A DNA stretch of 64,000 nucleotides from contig JBCBYB010000009.1 in NCBI GenBank assembly GCA_039816045.1, positions 71,724 through 135,723 of the forward strand, given 5' to 3'. Of the stretch, positions 27,164 through 35,547 are shown piece after piece (the stretch's first letter is position 1; every line of letters begins with the position of its first letter). The DNA comes from Thermohalobaculum sp039816045 (GTDB taxonomy: Bacteria; Pseudomonadota; Alphaproteobacteria; Rhodobacterales; Rhodobacteraceae). The notes below the pieces were generated by a model, which did no database searches, was not told the origin of the DNA, and saw nothing but the letters and a program-made list of their open reading frames with translations. The position numbers and the translations under genes are program-made.

Positions 27164-27263
27164 ATGCGGGGCTCCGAGCAGGCCTCTCCCGGTCGCGCCC
27201 GATGCAGTTCTCGGGCGCGGTGCGAAGAGCGATGCCGGAGTTCGGTCGGTCGCTAGGGCGCGG

Positions 27264-27941
27264 TCATGAGCGCACCTCGACGGTCTCGGGTCGTCGCTGG
27301 CGGTCGGCAGGCCGGGGCTGCCGGCGCTCCGGGCGTGCCTCGCGCGGCGGTCTCGTATCGGCAGCGCCGGGCACGGGCGGGGCCGTTGCCGCGTCGATCA
27401 TCTCCGGCGTCTGCAGATGGTTCGCGCCGGGCAGGCCCGCAGCGGCCCCGGGCGTCTGCGGTCCGACCTGCCAGCCGCGCGGCGTCACCTCGGCGAAGAT
27501 GTGGCCGGGCATCCGGAGCCGGCCCGAGCGGTCCTCCCAGGGCGCGATCCAGATCCGGATGAGCTTTGGCGGCGTGCGCATCGGGACCGAGGTATCGGGT
27601 CCCGGCGCGAAACGGACAGGCGACAGGGCGGCACCGTCGAGCGCCAGCCGGCCCTCGCGGGGGGTTGCGCCCAAGCCGCCCTCTTCTGGCGCCGCGCCCA
27701 CCTCCTCGACTGGCCCATTCGCGACGCCGAGATCCTCTTCATGCACATGATCCGCCGTCTCGGTGCGGGCATAGATCTCACGGGTCGAGGCGCAGACGAC
27801 GCCCTCTGGCCGGCCGGAGCAGGAATAGGTCGCGCCGCCGGGCACCACCGTCTCCGAGATCGTCTCGCAGCCAGGCAGGGCCATGGCGAGAAGGAGCAGG
27901 GCGCTGCGGCGGGGCAGGGGGGTGGGGATGATGTTCTGCAT
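27264..27941 (-). CDS. traV: TraV, outer-membrane lipoprotein of the transfer pore
   Basis: 225 aa. ATG 27941 is preceded by GAGGAGG. The lipoprotein signal ends in LPGC within 'LLLLAMALPGCETISE', followed by cysteines 'YSCSGRPEGVVCAS', a TraV trait. The middle has 'PPKLIRIWIAPWEDRSGRL' shared by TraV proteins that carry the VirB7-like function. The C-terminal third is Pro/Arg-rich. TraV anchors TraK and TraB in the outer-membrane core complex. Confidence 0.85.
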   Translation of the reverse strand: MQNIIPTPLPRRSALLLLAMALPGCETISETVVPGGATYSCSGRPEGVVCASTREIYARTETADHVHEEDLGVANGPVEEVGAAPEEGGLGATPREGRLALDGAALSPVRFAPGPDTSVPMRTPPKLIRIWIAPWEDRSGRLRMPGHIFAEVTPRGWQVGPQTPGAAAGLPGANHLQTPEMIDAATAPPVPGAADTRPPREARPERRQPRPADRQRRPETVEVRS

Positions 27942-27951
27942 CTCGTCCTCC

Positions 27952-29370
27952 TCAGAGATCCACCCGAAACGCCATGCCCTCGGTGAGCACGACGTCGAGG
28001 GCGCGGCCGGCATCGATCTCGATCACCGGAAAGAGCTTGTCGGCCTGGGTCAGATACCAGTCGGCGATCCGGTCGAACGCCCCCGAAAATCCGCCGCCGA
28101 TGGCCGAGCCCACATCCGTGCCGCCGGCGGCGCCCACCGAGATGAAGGAGGTGTCGTCGAAGGCGTCGGCGACCCCTTCGAGGGCGCCCACGAGGATGGC
28201 ATTGGCGATGAGCTGGCCCTGGCGGGTGACGACGCGGCCGCGGCTGCCGACCTTGCCATCTTCGCCGACGCCATAGGCCTTGAGCGGTTTCTGGATCACG
28301 GTGCCGTCGCGGAGCACGCAGGAGAGCTGCTCGCCGCGGAACTGCGCACGCTCTGAAGAGAGATCGCCGAAGCTCGAGAGGAGCGCGAAGCATTCCCGCA
28401 CATTGGCCGAGAAGCGGTTCGGCAAGATCGCTTCGTGCTTCAGCCGCACGACGACCGGCATCGGGTTGCTCGACGCGGAGCTGCCGCCCGGCGCGTCGAG
28501 CCCGTTCAGAAGCACGCCCGAGAGGATCGAGCCCGAGGGAATGAACACCTCGTTGCCGCCCACGGCGCGCCGATCGTCCTCGGGCCCGATCTCTTCGGGC
28601 TCGAAGCTCGAGAGGCGGCGGATCGCGCCGGGCCCGCCGGCGAGGTCCTCGCCTGGCGTCGCCTCAGGGGCAAAGACCGCGGGCTCCGCGAAGGGGCGTG
28701 CATCGCGATCGCGCTCGAATTCTTCGCGGAAGAGTTTTCGAGCCTCGTCGGCCGTCAGCAGCCGCTTGACGCGGAGATCGGCCATGTCCTCTGCCGGATC
28801 CGGCGCCGCGACGAGGCTGCGGGCCCCGGGTCCGCGCTCGGTCGCCCCGTCTTCTTCTCCTCGCTCATCGCCCGCCGGCGCATCCCCGCCCGGCAGGTCC
28901 AGAACTTGCGGCGCGCCATCGCGGAGATCCCCGGCCTCGGCCTTCGCGTCCTCGATTGCCCGGTCGAGCTCGGCGGTCGAGAGACCGAGCGCTTCGAGCT
29001 CCGCCTTCAGCCGCTCATACTGGAAGCTGGCGGCGGCGCGTTGGCCGGCATCCTGGCTTCTGAGCATGCGCTCGAGCCGGGATGCCATGTCGACGATGCC
29101 GCGCCTGCGGCGGTCGCGCTCGCTCTTCTGCTCGCGCTCCATGGCGCCGAGCTTTTGGCGCATCGCCGCGAGCTCCGAAGCGATCGCCTCGAGCGAGGCC
29201 GGCCGCGCATCGCCGATCAGCACGACACCCTCTGGGGTGAGATCCGTGCGAAGCGCCCCGAGCCCGGTGTCACTGTCGTCGGTAACCACGACGATGAGGA
29301 TCACGGCGCCGGCGGCAGCCCCGATGACGAGAAGGCGCCGGACCTTGGGGGAGATGGCGAGACCGGCCAT
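27952..29370 (-). CDS. traB: TraB, VirB10-like envelope-spanning protein
   Basis: 472 aa. A single N-terminal membrane helix (LLVIGAAAGAVILIVVV) is followed by a coiled coil at about residues 55-145, a Pro/Asp-rich linker, and the C-terminal TrbI/VirB10 barrel (GNEVFIPSGSILSGVLLNG; 'NPMPVVVRLKHEAILP'). It links inner and outer membrane in the transfer channel. Ten bases separate it from traV. Confidence 0.92.
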   Translation of the reverse strand: MAGLAISPKVRRLLVIGAAAGAVILIVVVTDDSDTGLGALRTDLTPEGVVLIGDARPASLEAIASELAAMRQKLGAMEREQKSERDRRRRGIVDMASRLERMLRSQDAGQRAAASFQYERLKAELEALGLSTAELDRAIEDAKAEAGDLRDGAPQVLDLPGGDAPAGDERGEEDGATERGPGARSLVAAPDPAEDMADLRVKRLLTADEARKLFREEFERDRDARPFAEPAVFAPEATPGEDLAGGPGAIRRLSSFEPEEIGPEDDRRAVGGNEVFIPSGSILSGVLLNGLDAPGGSSASSNPMPVVVRLKHEAILPNRFSANVRECFALLSSFGDLSSERAQFRGEQLSCVLRDGTVIQKPLKAYGVGEDGKVGSRGRVVTRQGQLIANAILVGALEGVADAFDDTSFISVGAAGGTDVGSAIGGGFSGAFDRIADWYLTQADKLFPVIEIDAGRALDVVLTEGMAFRVDL

Positions 29371-29373
29371 GGC

Positions 29374-30306
29374 TCAGTTCCCTGCCAAGAGACTGGGTCG
29401 AGCGCGAGCGGAGACCGGCATGCCCCCGGCCGAGGCCCGGCGCCGGACGACGAAGATCTCGGCGCGGCCGCCCGGCGCGATGCTGCCGGCAGGCCAGAGG
29501 GCGACGGCCGCGACCGAGGGGTCCTCGCAGCGCCGCTCGTCGAAGTCGAGCGGGAGGGCGCCGGTGTTGCTCACGAGACCGACGAAGACCTCGAAGGCCG
29601 ACCCCACATAGCGCTGCCCCCGCGAGAAATCCGCCGCGAGCCCGCCGATCCGCCGGCAGCGCGGATGCATCGCCGTCAGCGATCCCGGCGCGAAGCCCGA
29701 GGGCACGGCGCCGCTCGCGAAGGCGACAAGCGCTGCGGCGATCGTCTCCTCATAGGGCCCGCTCTCATAGCTCGGCAGGGCAGGGGGCGGGGCTGCCGGC
29801 CCATACGCACCGGCTGCGATGCCGCCGCTCGCTGCGGCCGGTGCCGTGCTTGCCGATCCGAGCGCAGCGGGATGGACGAGCGCGACGGCCGCGTTCTCGA
29901 GCTTCAAGGTGATCATGGTCGGCGGGACGGCCGAGGGCACGAGCGTCAGGCTGATCGCAAGATCCTCGCGCCCCGTCGGCGTGATGAAGAGCGAGATCGG
30001 CCGGTCCGAGGCGGGCGAGACATAGAAGACCGGCCCGCTCGTCTGGATCTCCTCGTCGCTCTCGGTCCAGAGATCGAACTCCGGAAAGGGCGTCACGATC
30101 CGGTTCATATGGCCTTGGGCAACGCGCACGAACTGTGCCTCGCCGGAGCTCACCCGGAGCTCGACCGAGGCGCCCGCCTCCGAGAGGCTCGCGCGTTCGG
30201 CGGCTGCCGGTGTGATCGGCTCCTCCTCAGGCATGCCACCTGCGAGCGCCGTGCTGGCGAGAAGAAGGAAGAGGGCGGTCGCGCCCAGCATCGTGCGACG
30301 GATCAT
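29374..30306 (-). CDS. traK: TraK, VirB9-like secretin-type protein
   Basis: 310 aa with a signal peptide (LGATALFLLLASTALAGG). The beta-rich N-terminal half includes 'VRVAQGHMNRIVTPFPEFDL', typical of TraK. The C-terminal half has 'LPLDFDERRCEDPSVAAVALWP', where VirB9-like parts contact the lipoprotein. It lies between traE and traB in the normal F order, with four-base overlap to traE. Confidence 0.9.
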   Translation of the reverse strand: MIRRTMLGATALFLLLASTALAGGMPEEEPITPAAAERASLSEAGASVELRVSSGEAQFVRVAQGHMNRIVTPFPEFDLWTESDEEIQTSGPVFYVSPASDRPISLFITPTGREDLAISLTLVPSAVPPTMITLKLENAAVALVHPAALGSASTAPAAASGGIAAGAYGPAAPPPALPSYESGPYEETIAAALVAFASGAVPSGFAPGSLTAMHPRCRRIGGLAADFSRGQRYVGSAFEVFVGLVSNTGALPLDFDERRCEDPSVAAVALWPAGSIAPGGRAEIFVVRRRASAGGMPVSARARPSLLAGN

Positions 30307-30908
30307 TGCGCCTCTCCCTCTTCAGCGAGGCGGGCGAGCACCTCCGCCGTCCGCGGCTTGCCGCGATAGGTGTTGAGGTATTCGATCCGCGGCCGAAAGT
30401 TCTCGATGGCGATCTGCATCTCGTAGGTCACGGGATCGCGGCTCTCGGCGCCGACGAGGGTGCGCGTGACGGCGAGCCCGTGCACGAAGACGCGATTGCG
30501 TGCCTCCTCGAAGATCACCTCGCGCGGCTCGAACCAGAGCGTGAGGCGATCCCGGCTCACCTTCTCGAGCTCGCTCTCGAGACGCACCATGACGTCGGTG
30601 TAGATGCCGGCCGAGAGGAGCGGCCCGAGCGTCGGGCGCAGGAATTTTGCGTTCGCCGGCGTGACGCTGCCGAGCTGCTGGGCGACGAAGAGCGCCCACG
30701 ACCGCTTATAGTCGGCATCCGCCCGCGCCTCGGCAATGCGCGTCTCATGGCCGAGCTTCGGCGGCACCAGCACGACGATCTCGTCGCGGGCGCCGAGCGA
30801 CCAGGCGAGAAACCCGACCGTCGCAGTCATGAGCGCCAGCAGTGCGAGGGACGCCACGAGGAGGCGCAGCACCATGCGGTGCGAGCCGATGAAGGCCGAG
30901 AGCCTCAC
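30303..30908 (-). CDS. traE: TraE, VirB5/VirB8-position inner-membrane protein
   Basis: 201 aa from GTG 30908, which overlaps the traL stop (GTGA). One membrane helix at residues 20-40 (LLVASLALLALMTATVGFL) precedes a periplasmic domain with 'ESELEKVSRDRLTLWFEP' and 'YEMQIAIENFRPRIEYL'. Length and order match F TraE (188 aa). It is part of the pilus-assembly machinery. Confidence 0.9.
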   Translation of the reverse strand: MRLSAFIGSHRMVLRLLVASLALLALMTATVGFLAWSLGARDEIVVLVPPKLGHETRIAEARADADYKRSWALFVAQQLGSVTPANAKFLRPTLGPLLSAGIYTDVMVRLESELEKVSRDRLTLWFEPREVIFEEARNRVFVHGLAVTRTLVGAESRDPVTYEMQIAIENFRPRIEYLNTYRGKPRTAEVLARLAEEGEAQ

Positions 30909-31183
30909 GACCGGAGCTCCCGCTCGAAGGGGTTCCACATCGCATGGCCGCGATTGACCCAGAGCCCGGTCCAGTAGAGCGCGTGCAGGAGATAGTGCTC
31001 GGGCCGGCCCTCCCGGTAGCGGCGATAGAAGAAGGAGAGGACCACGCCGATGCCGACGCAGAGCAGAAGCCGCTCGATCAGAATGCCGGCGATGAGCCCG
31101 AGGACGGGCAGGAGCGCATCGTCGAAACGCCAGAGCATGATGTAGGGCAGTTCGTCGATCGTGCGCGGCAGTGGCTGGGCCAT
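30905..31183 (-). CDS. traL: TraL, VirB3-like inner-membrane protein
   Basis: 92 aa. It starts 'MAQPLPRTIDELPY', followed by a hydrophobic hairpin (ALLPVLGLIAGILIERLLLCVGIGV in two parts) and 'HALYWTGLW', the TraL pattern. It is the first gene of the minus-strand tra operon; the promoter and control sites should lie in the 255 bp upstream. Confidence 0.9.
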   Translation of the reverse strand: MAQPLPRTIDELPYIMLWRFDDALLPVLGLIAGILIERLLLCVGIGVVLSFFYRRYREGRPEHYLLHALYWTGLWVNRGHAMWNPFERELRS

Positions 31184-31270
31184 CGGGGCATCTCCCTCTC
31201 GAACGCCCCCAGTATTGCAGCTGATCTCAAAACGATAAGACCCAAAGACGAGAAATATAGCAGAAACAGG

Positions 31271-31351
31271 TGTTTACAGGTTAAGCCGATGTTAACATGA
31301 AGGCTCTAGAAACGGCTGAATACTGTAAACAAATTCGACGTTCTGTTAACA
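31271..31351. promoter_or_regulatory. Array of four TGTWWACA sites in the tra control region
   Basis: TGTTTACA (31271-31278), TGTTAACA (31290-31297), TGTAAACA (31324-31331) and TGTTAACA (31344-31351) form two pairs, spaced 19 and 20 bases start to start, i.e. about two helical turns. The array lies between traL and the divergent recombinase-like gene in an AT-rich stretch. This is what a cooperative operator for a dimeric regulator would look like. The binding protein is unknown; the divergent gene product is the first candidate. Confidence 0.55.
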
Positions 31352-31382
31352 CGCACAATCGCGCCCTTCGGCGCTCGAGCGC

Positions 31383-31396
31383 CGTCACACGTGACG
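31383..31396. promoter_or_regulatory. CGTCAC-AC-GTGACG inverted repeat, same half-site as downstream of parB
   Basis: A 6-bp inverted repeat with 2-base spacer, 43 bases ahead of the divergent gene. The half-sites are identical to the core of the palindrome at 1323-1344. A shared DNA-binding protein such as ParB or the KorB-like protein could bridge partition and transfer control. Confidence 0.4.
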
Positions 31397-31438
31397 TCTC
31401 GATAAGCCGTCGTTGCGTCGGCTTTGCTCTGCCTTCTA

Positions 31439-32311
31439 ATGGGAACAGGCAGAAAAACGAGCCGGCCGGCGGGGCGAGGAGGAGGTCCCGGCGGTCCGGT
31501 CAAGACGGGGGCGTGCGTGGAGTTCGGGTACTTCCGGTATCTCCGACAGGAGGGCGAAGGCGCCTTCGAGCGCCTCCATGGCGCGCTCCGCGCTGCCGGG
31601 ATCGACGAGACCCGCATCTTCGGCGATGCCATCGTCATGCCGGGCGACCGGGTCTTCGAGCTCTGGGACTGCATCGAGGCGCTCGGCACGGGCGACGTCC
31701 TGGTCTTCGCCTGCAGCTTCTCGCTCGCGCCCGAGATCCGCGGCCTCCGCAAGCTCGTGACCCGGATCGAGCGGCAGGGCGCGAGCGCCGCGGTGCTCGA
31801 TGCCCGCGGGAAGCGGCAGCCGCTCGCGCTCAAGGCTGGATGGTTGGCCGAGGCGATGGGGTTCCTCGAGGACTGGGAGGCGCGGCGCCGGGCTTGCGAG
31901 AAGCTCCTCGTCCGCCATGGCGACAAGCCGCGACTCGTGCGGCCGCGATGGGTGACAGCGGCCCCGACGCTCGCCGAACCTTCCCCTTCAAAGCCATCGA
32001 AGGAGCGGCAGGCGCGCGAGCCGAAACCGAAGACGCGGGTCTGGACTGCGGAGATGCTCGCCTATGCCTACGACAAGCGGCACCGTTCCTCGATGCCGGT
32101 CGAGGATATCTGCGATGCGCTGCGCACCTCCGAGGCGGATTACGCGACTTATCTCGACGCTGGCGGCGAGCTTACCCATGCGGCGCTCGAGATCCTGAGG
32201 GCGGCGGCCGAGGCCGATGGCTGCCCCGACGAGGCACCGCTCGAGGTGCTCCGGCGACAGCCGCTCCGGCACCGGGTGCTCTCGCGCTTCAGGCGGAAGG
32301 GCGAGCGCTAG
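31439..32311 (+). CDS. Serine-recombinase-fold protein lacking catalytic residues; putative tra regulator
   Basis: 290 aa from ATG 31439; GTG 31517 would give a start aligning exactly with resolvases. Residues 28-125 follow the Tn3/Pin resolvase N-domain (FGYFRYLRQ ... LRAAGIDETRIFGD ... LGTGDVLVFACSFSL ... LRKLVTRIERQGA). The catalytic Ser region, normally GYxRVST, reads GYFRYLR, and the arginine motif RLDRLGRS is SFSLAPEI, so it cannot recombine DNA. The C-terminal 90 residues (WTAEMLAYAYDKRHRSSMPVED onward, helix-turn-helix-like) could bind DNA. Being divergent from the tra operon next to an operator array suggests a transfer regulator. Confidence 0.6.
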   Translation: MGTGRKTSRPAGRGGGPGGPVKTGACVEFGYFRYLRQEGEGAFERLHGALRAAGIDETRIFGDAIVMPGDRVFELWDCIEALGTGDVLVFACSFSLAPEIRGLRKLVTRIERQGASAAVLDARGKRQPLALKAGWLAEAMGFLEDWEARRRACEKLLVRHGDKPRLVRPRWVTAAPTLAEPSPSKPSKERQAREPKPKTRVWTAEMLAYAYDKRHRSSMPVEDICDALRTSEADYATYLDAGGELTHAALEILRAAAEADGCPDEAPLEVLRRQPLRHRVLSRFRRKGER

Positions 32312-33143
32312 TGGTCCCGCGGGTGCGGGATCGCCGCATGCCGCCGGTCTGCGATCGCCGCGCCAGAGCGACCACCTCTGACGGCCACACCTCGTCGATT
32401 GGGATGCGTCCGTGCTCGGCGAGCGCCTCGTTCGCGAGCAGCGCGATCGCGATGCGGACGCGGAGCGGGAGAGCGCCGTTGGACCGTCCTGCCCAAGGCG
32501 ATCGGGTCCGCTCGCAGGAGAGCGGTCGTGACCAGGACGAGCCGGTGGTGGGGCAGGGCACGATCTCGAGGGTCTGGGCCGTCTCCGCGAGGAAGAGGAG
32601 CCAGGCGGCCGTGGCGTCGATCGGCGCCGAGGGGCAGAAGAAGGCGAAGGTTCCGGTGGCGTGGACGAAGGTGTCGATCTGGGTGTCGAGGCTCGCAGTG
32701 TCGCCCCAGCGGAGAGCCGTCCGTGACGTGTCGAGGAACACCTGCGCGTAGCTTGATGTCCGTGGTGTCTGGAAGAGCGCGCTCAGGGTCCGGAGCGGGC
32801 CGCGGCTATATGCGATACCTTGGCGGGTGCTCTCGCGGCGGAGGGCGGATGTATCCTCCGGGCAGAGGGCGGCAAGATGGCCGCGCCGGACGCCGAGCGC
32901 CATGAGCCGCGCGGCATACGCCAAGCGCTCCGCGCGCAGCGCGGCGCCCCAGAGCGCCTCGAGGGGTGTGCTCTGCCGATCCGAGCGGGGCGCGACGGTT
33001 CCTTTAGAGAGGTCGCTGGTGCCGCCCCAGAAGATCGGCGGTAGCCGGTGCGGGCAGCGGAGGCCCTTGGGCGTGCTCAGGAGATCGGTGACGATCCCGG
33101 CAGTAAGCGTCCGCGTTTCCGCGAGTGATGTGACGTCGAGCAT
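32289..33143 (-). CDS. Hypothetical protein, possibly FlhC/SetC-like transcriptional activator
   Basis: 284 aa, convergent with the recombinase-like gene and overlapping its 3' end by 23 bases. Residues 70-165 are helical, with 'ERLAYAARLMALGVRRGHLAALC' and 'LRTLSALFQTPRTSSYAQVFL', an order of motifs reminiscent of FlhC (LAMELITLGAR ... LPFSTDW ... SMFCNAW). The FlhC zinc cysteines are not seen. SXT/R391-type elements use FlhCD-like SetCD to activate transfer, so such a gene here would make sense. The similarity is weak and judged by eye. Confidence 0.4.
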   Translation of the reverse strand: MLDVTSLAETRTLTAGIVTDLLSTPKGLRCPHRLPPIFWGGTSDLSKGTVAPRSDRQSTPLEALWGAALRAERLAYAARLMALGVRRGHLAALCPEDTSALRRESTRQGIAYSRGPLRTLSALFQTPRTSSYAQVFLDTSRTALRWGDTASLDTQIDTFVHATGTFAFFCPSAPIDATAAWLLFLAETAQTLEIVPCPTTGSSWSRPLSCERTRSPWAGRSNGALPLRVRIAIALLANEALAEHGRIPIDEVWPSEVVALARRSQTGGMRRSRTRGTTSARPSA

Positions 33144-33312
33144 GGGCCGCGCCTCGCGTCGTCAGGTCTGCTCCCCATCCCGTCGCTCACCAACGCTCAG
33201 TAGGTCGGACCTCGACGCAACGATCAAGGCGGAGATTTGTCCGGAGGCCTTCGACGGCAGTGCCCCTGCTCGCGCGCCGAAGAGCGACGTTTGCCAAATG
33301 GTCATAACGATG

Positions 33313-33330
33313 CCATATGATGTCACATGG
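33313..33330. promoter_or_regulatory. Operator-like inverted repeat ahead of the first Xre-RES module
   Basis: CCATATGA-TG-TCACATGG, an almost perfect inverted repeat (one mismatch pair), 19 bases upstream of the antitoxin start at 33350. Xre-type antitoxins of this family autorepress through such sites. Confidence 0.5.
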
Positions 33331-33349
33331 CATTCAACGAGGCCCCGAC

Positions 33350-33760
33350 ATGCACCTCCAACCCCTCGAGACGACGCCCGCAGAACGCGGCACCGATCGG
33401 ATCACCGACGAGGAGGCGCGCGCGCTCGCCCGGACGACCGTCAACCTCTTCGCGAAGTGGGGGCTGCGGGACGCAGAGGCCTGCACGCTCCTCGGCGAGA
33501 TGTCGGCGAGCACTTGGGCCCGTTGGAAGCGCGGCGAGATCGGCGAGATCCCGCGGGACCGTCGCTCGCGGATGGCGATCCTGATGGGGATCCACAAGGG
33601 CCTGCGGTATCTCTTCCGCGAGCCGCAGCGGGGCTATGACTGGGTGCGCAAGCCGAACGCGGCCTTCGGCGGTGCGAGCGCGCTCGACATAATGCTGCGG
33701 GGCGAGATCACCGATCTCATCGACGTGCGCGACTATCTCGCCGCCGAGCGCGGTCTGTGA
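33350..33760 (+). CDS. MbcA/ParS/Xre-family antitoxin
   Basis: 136 aa. Residues 20-65 are an HTH region ('LFAKWGLRDAEACTLLGEMSASTWARWKRGE'). The C-terminal toxin-binding domain has 'RMAILMGIHKGLRYLF' and ends 'DLIDVRDYLAAERGL', typical of the DUF2384-like domain that inserts into RES toxins. ATG 33350 is placed after the operator. It overlaps the RES toxin gene by four bases. Confidence 0.85.
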   Translation: MHLQPLETTPAERGTDRITDEEARALARTTVNLFAKWGLRDAEACTLLGEMSASTWARWKRGEIGEIPRDRRSRMAILMGIHKGLRYLFREPQRGYDWVRKPNAAFGGASALDIMLRGEITDLIDVRDYLAAERGL

Positions 33761-34467
33761 GCGATCCGGATCCTTGGCCGCCAACGGTTCGGGTGCCGTG
33801 GGACAAGACCTACCGCATCATTCGGTCGATCTTCCCGCCCATCGATCTCTTCGAGGATATCGCCGATCCTGCCGACTGGGAGGCCGTCGCGTCGGCCGAG
33901 GCCAAGCTCAACCCGCGCGCCACGCCGAACCATGGCGATCTCGCCAAGGTGCCCGTAGAGCGGCGCGTCTCGGGACCGGGCGCGTCGCTCGTGATGGCGC
34001 CCTTCGTGCACTGCTCGCGGCGCTGGCCGAGCCGCTTCTCGCGCGGCGACTACGGTCTCTACTATGCCGGCGACAGCGAGGAGGTCGCGATCGCGGAAAC
34101 CGCGCACCATCATGCCCGCACCATGGCAGCAACGAACGAGGCGCCCGGCTGGACGTCTCAGTTTCGCGTCCTCGTCGGCCAGATCGATGCCGAGCTGCAC
34201 GATGTGAAGGAAGCCCCGGGCGTGCTCGATCCGGACGACTATTTCACCGCGCAGGATCTGAGTGAGGCGCTCCGGAGCGCTGGCAGTCATGGTGTCGTCT
34301 ATCCCAGCGTCCGCCATGGCACGGGGAGCTGCATCGGGATCTTCTGGCCGGACGTGGCCGGGATCCCGGTCCAGGGCAACCATTACGACTACCACTGGAA
34401 CGGAAATCGTGTGGATTACATCCGACGCCACTCGGATCCGCCGAAGCTCTTCGAATTGACGCCGTGA
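33757..34467 (+). CDS. RES-domain toxin (NAD+ phosphorylase family), long form
   Basis: 236 aa RES domain with 'TYRIIRSIFPPIDLFE' near the start, 'RRWPSRFSRGDYGLYYAGDSEEVAIAE' containing the active-site Arg/Tyr set, and 'SHGVVYPSVRHGTGSCIGIFWP' with the conserved Ser. Family members degrade NAD+ in growing cells. It is coupled to the Xre antitoxin. It is about 65 residues longer than the second RES protein of the window. Confidence 0.88.
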   Translation: MSDPDPWPPTVRVPWDKTYRIIRSIFPPIDLFEDIADPADWEAVASAEAKLNPRATPNHGDLAKVPVERRVSGPGASLVMAPFVHCSRRWPSRFSRGDYGLYYAGDSEEVAIAETAHHHARTMAATNEAPGWTSQFRVLVGQIDAELHDVKEAPGVLDPDDYFTAQDLSEALRSAGSHGVVYPSVRHGTGSCIGIFWPDVAGIPVQGNHYDYHWNGNRVDYIRRHSDPPKLFELTP

Positions 34468-34660
34468 CAGGGGTCAATCCCGCGGTCAGAGCGTGTTTCG
34501 CCGCCGACGGCCGCCGATCTGCATCAGCGTCGAGCTCGCTGCTCGGCGCCTCCGCCCACAAACGTCTATGGCTCCTTCCGAGGCAGTCAGCACTCCGCCG
34601 AGACCCGGTCACATCGCCTCGGAGTTCCGCGTCCGAGAAGTTCGGTTGAGAAGCTCGCCG

Positions 34661-35176
34661 TCAGATCAGCGACAGGCGGTCCTGATCGTCGATGAGCTGG
34701 AGCCGATCGTCCTCGCCGCCATTCCAGCGCCAGAGCACTAGGTTGAGCTGATCGTCACGGGCGCCGGCCGCGAAGCTCCGGACGAGCAGGCCGGCAAACC
34801 CGTCCGCGATCAGCGCCTCTGCGAACTCCTGTGTGGATACAGCCTCACCCTCGATCATGCGGAGACGCCAGCCTGCGTCGGCCAGCGTCTCCGGCGTCAT
34901 CTGTCGCTTGGCCAGTGCAGCCATGTCACGGCTGTCGAAGATCGGGCCAATGTCGGCGCGGTAGGCGACGAGCGTTGTCGGCTGCAGATCGCCGACCTGG
35001 TTAGCCTCCCGCATCGCCGTCTCCGGGGTCAGCGACGTGTAGAGCGCCTCGACACCCTTGCGATTGAAGCGGCCGTCATGGAGCGCTGCACCCCGGCCCG
35101 AGAGCGGTTCGCGCGCATAGACCGGGTTGTGCGCACGATAGAGAAGACCGCGATAGCGCCCGTTATCGAGGCTCAC
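34661..35176 (-). CDS. RES-domain toxin (NAD+ phosphorylase family), short form
   Basis: 171 aa: 'LLYRAHNPVYAREPLSGRGAALHDGRFNRKG' start, 'ALYTSLTPETAMRE' and 'GFAGLLVRSFA' near the end, all RES family landmarks. The order is antitoxin first, with four-base overlap (35173-35176). It converges on the other RES gene with 193 bp between the stops; no clear terminator was seen there. Confidence 0.88.
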   Translation of the reverse strand: MSLDNGRYRGLLYRAHNPVYAREPLSGRGAALHDGRFNRKGVEALYTSLTPETAMREANQVGDLQPTTLVAYRADIGPIFDSRDMAALAKRQMTPETLADAGWRLRMIEGEAVSTQEFAEALIADGFAGLLVRSFAAGARDDQLNLVLWRWNGGEDDRLQLIDDQDRLSLI

Positions 35177-35523
35177 GCGTGGATGCCGGCATCCACCGCG
35201 TCGATGAAGTCGAGCACCTCCGCCGCTTTGCCCTCGCGCACGAGCTGCATCGCAGTCATGCCGGCGAAGCCCGGGAGCGGCTCCGAGCGATACCAGGCAT
35301 AGGCCATCAGAGCGGAGCCGAAGCGGGGCTCGACCTTGTTGAGGATCTCGACCATCTCGCGCAGGCGCCGCTGCGTGCGGTCCGAGCGGATGCGCTCCTT
35401 GCGCTGAACCGCGTCCTTGCCGAGGCCGACGGTGCGTGCGACTTCCTCGCTCGTCGTCCGCAGCGCAGCGGCGATCTTCTTCGGGGCGAAGAGGCCGTTA
35501 TCGGCATAGTCTGTCAGGCTCAT
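35173..35523 (-). CDS. Xre/MbcA/ParS-family antitoxin of the second RES module
   Basis: 116 aa. ATG 35523 is favoured because GGAG precedes it and the upstream ATGs lie within the promoter; the longest option starts at 35547. HTH segment: 'KKIAAALRTTSEEVARTVGLGKDAVQRKERI'. Toxin-binding domain: 'LREMVEILNKVEPRFGSALMAYAWYRSEPLPGF' followed by 'GMTAMQLVREGKAAEVLDFID'. This is the classical ParS/Xre type. Confidence 0.88.
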   Translation of the reverse strand: MSLTDYADNGLFAPKKIAAALRTTSEEVARTVGLGKDAVQRKERIRSDRTQRRLREMVEILNKVEPRFGSALMAYAWYRSEPLPGFAGMTAMQLVREGKAAEVLDFIDAVDAGIHA

Positions 35524-35547
35524 GGGTGGCTCCATTGCCGCGTTCAT

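Noticed and set aside
28435..30369. 644-codon plus-strand frame opposite traB and traK
   Set aside because: Overlaps two convincing conjugation genes entirely; no ribosome-binding site or motif.
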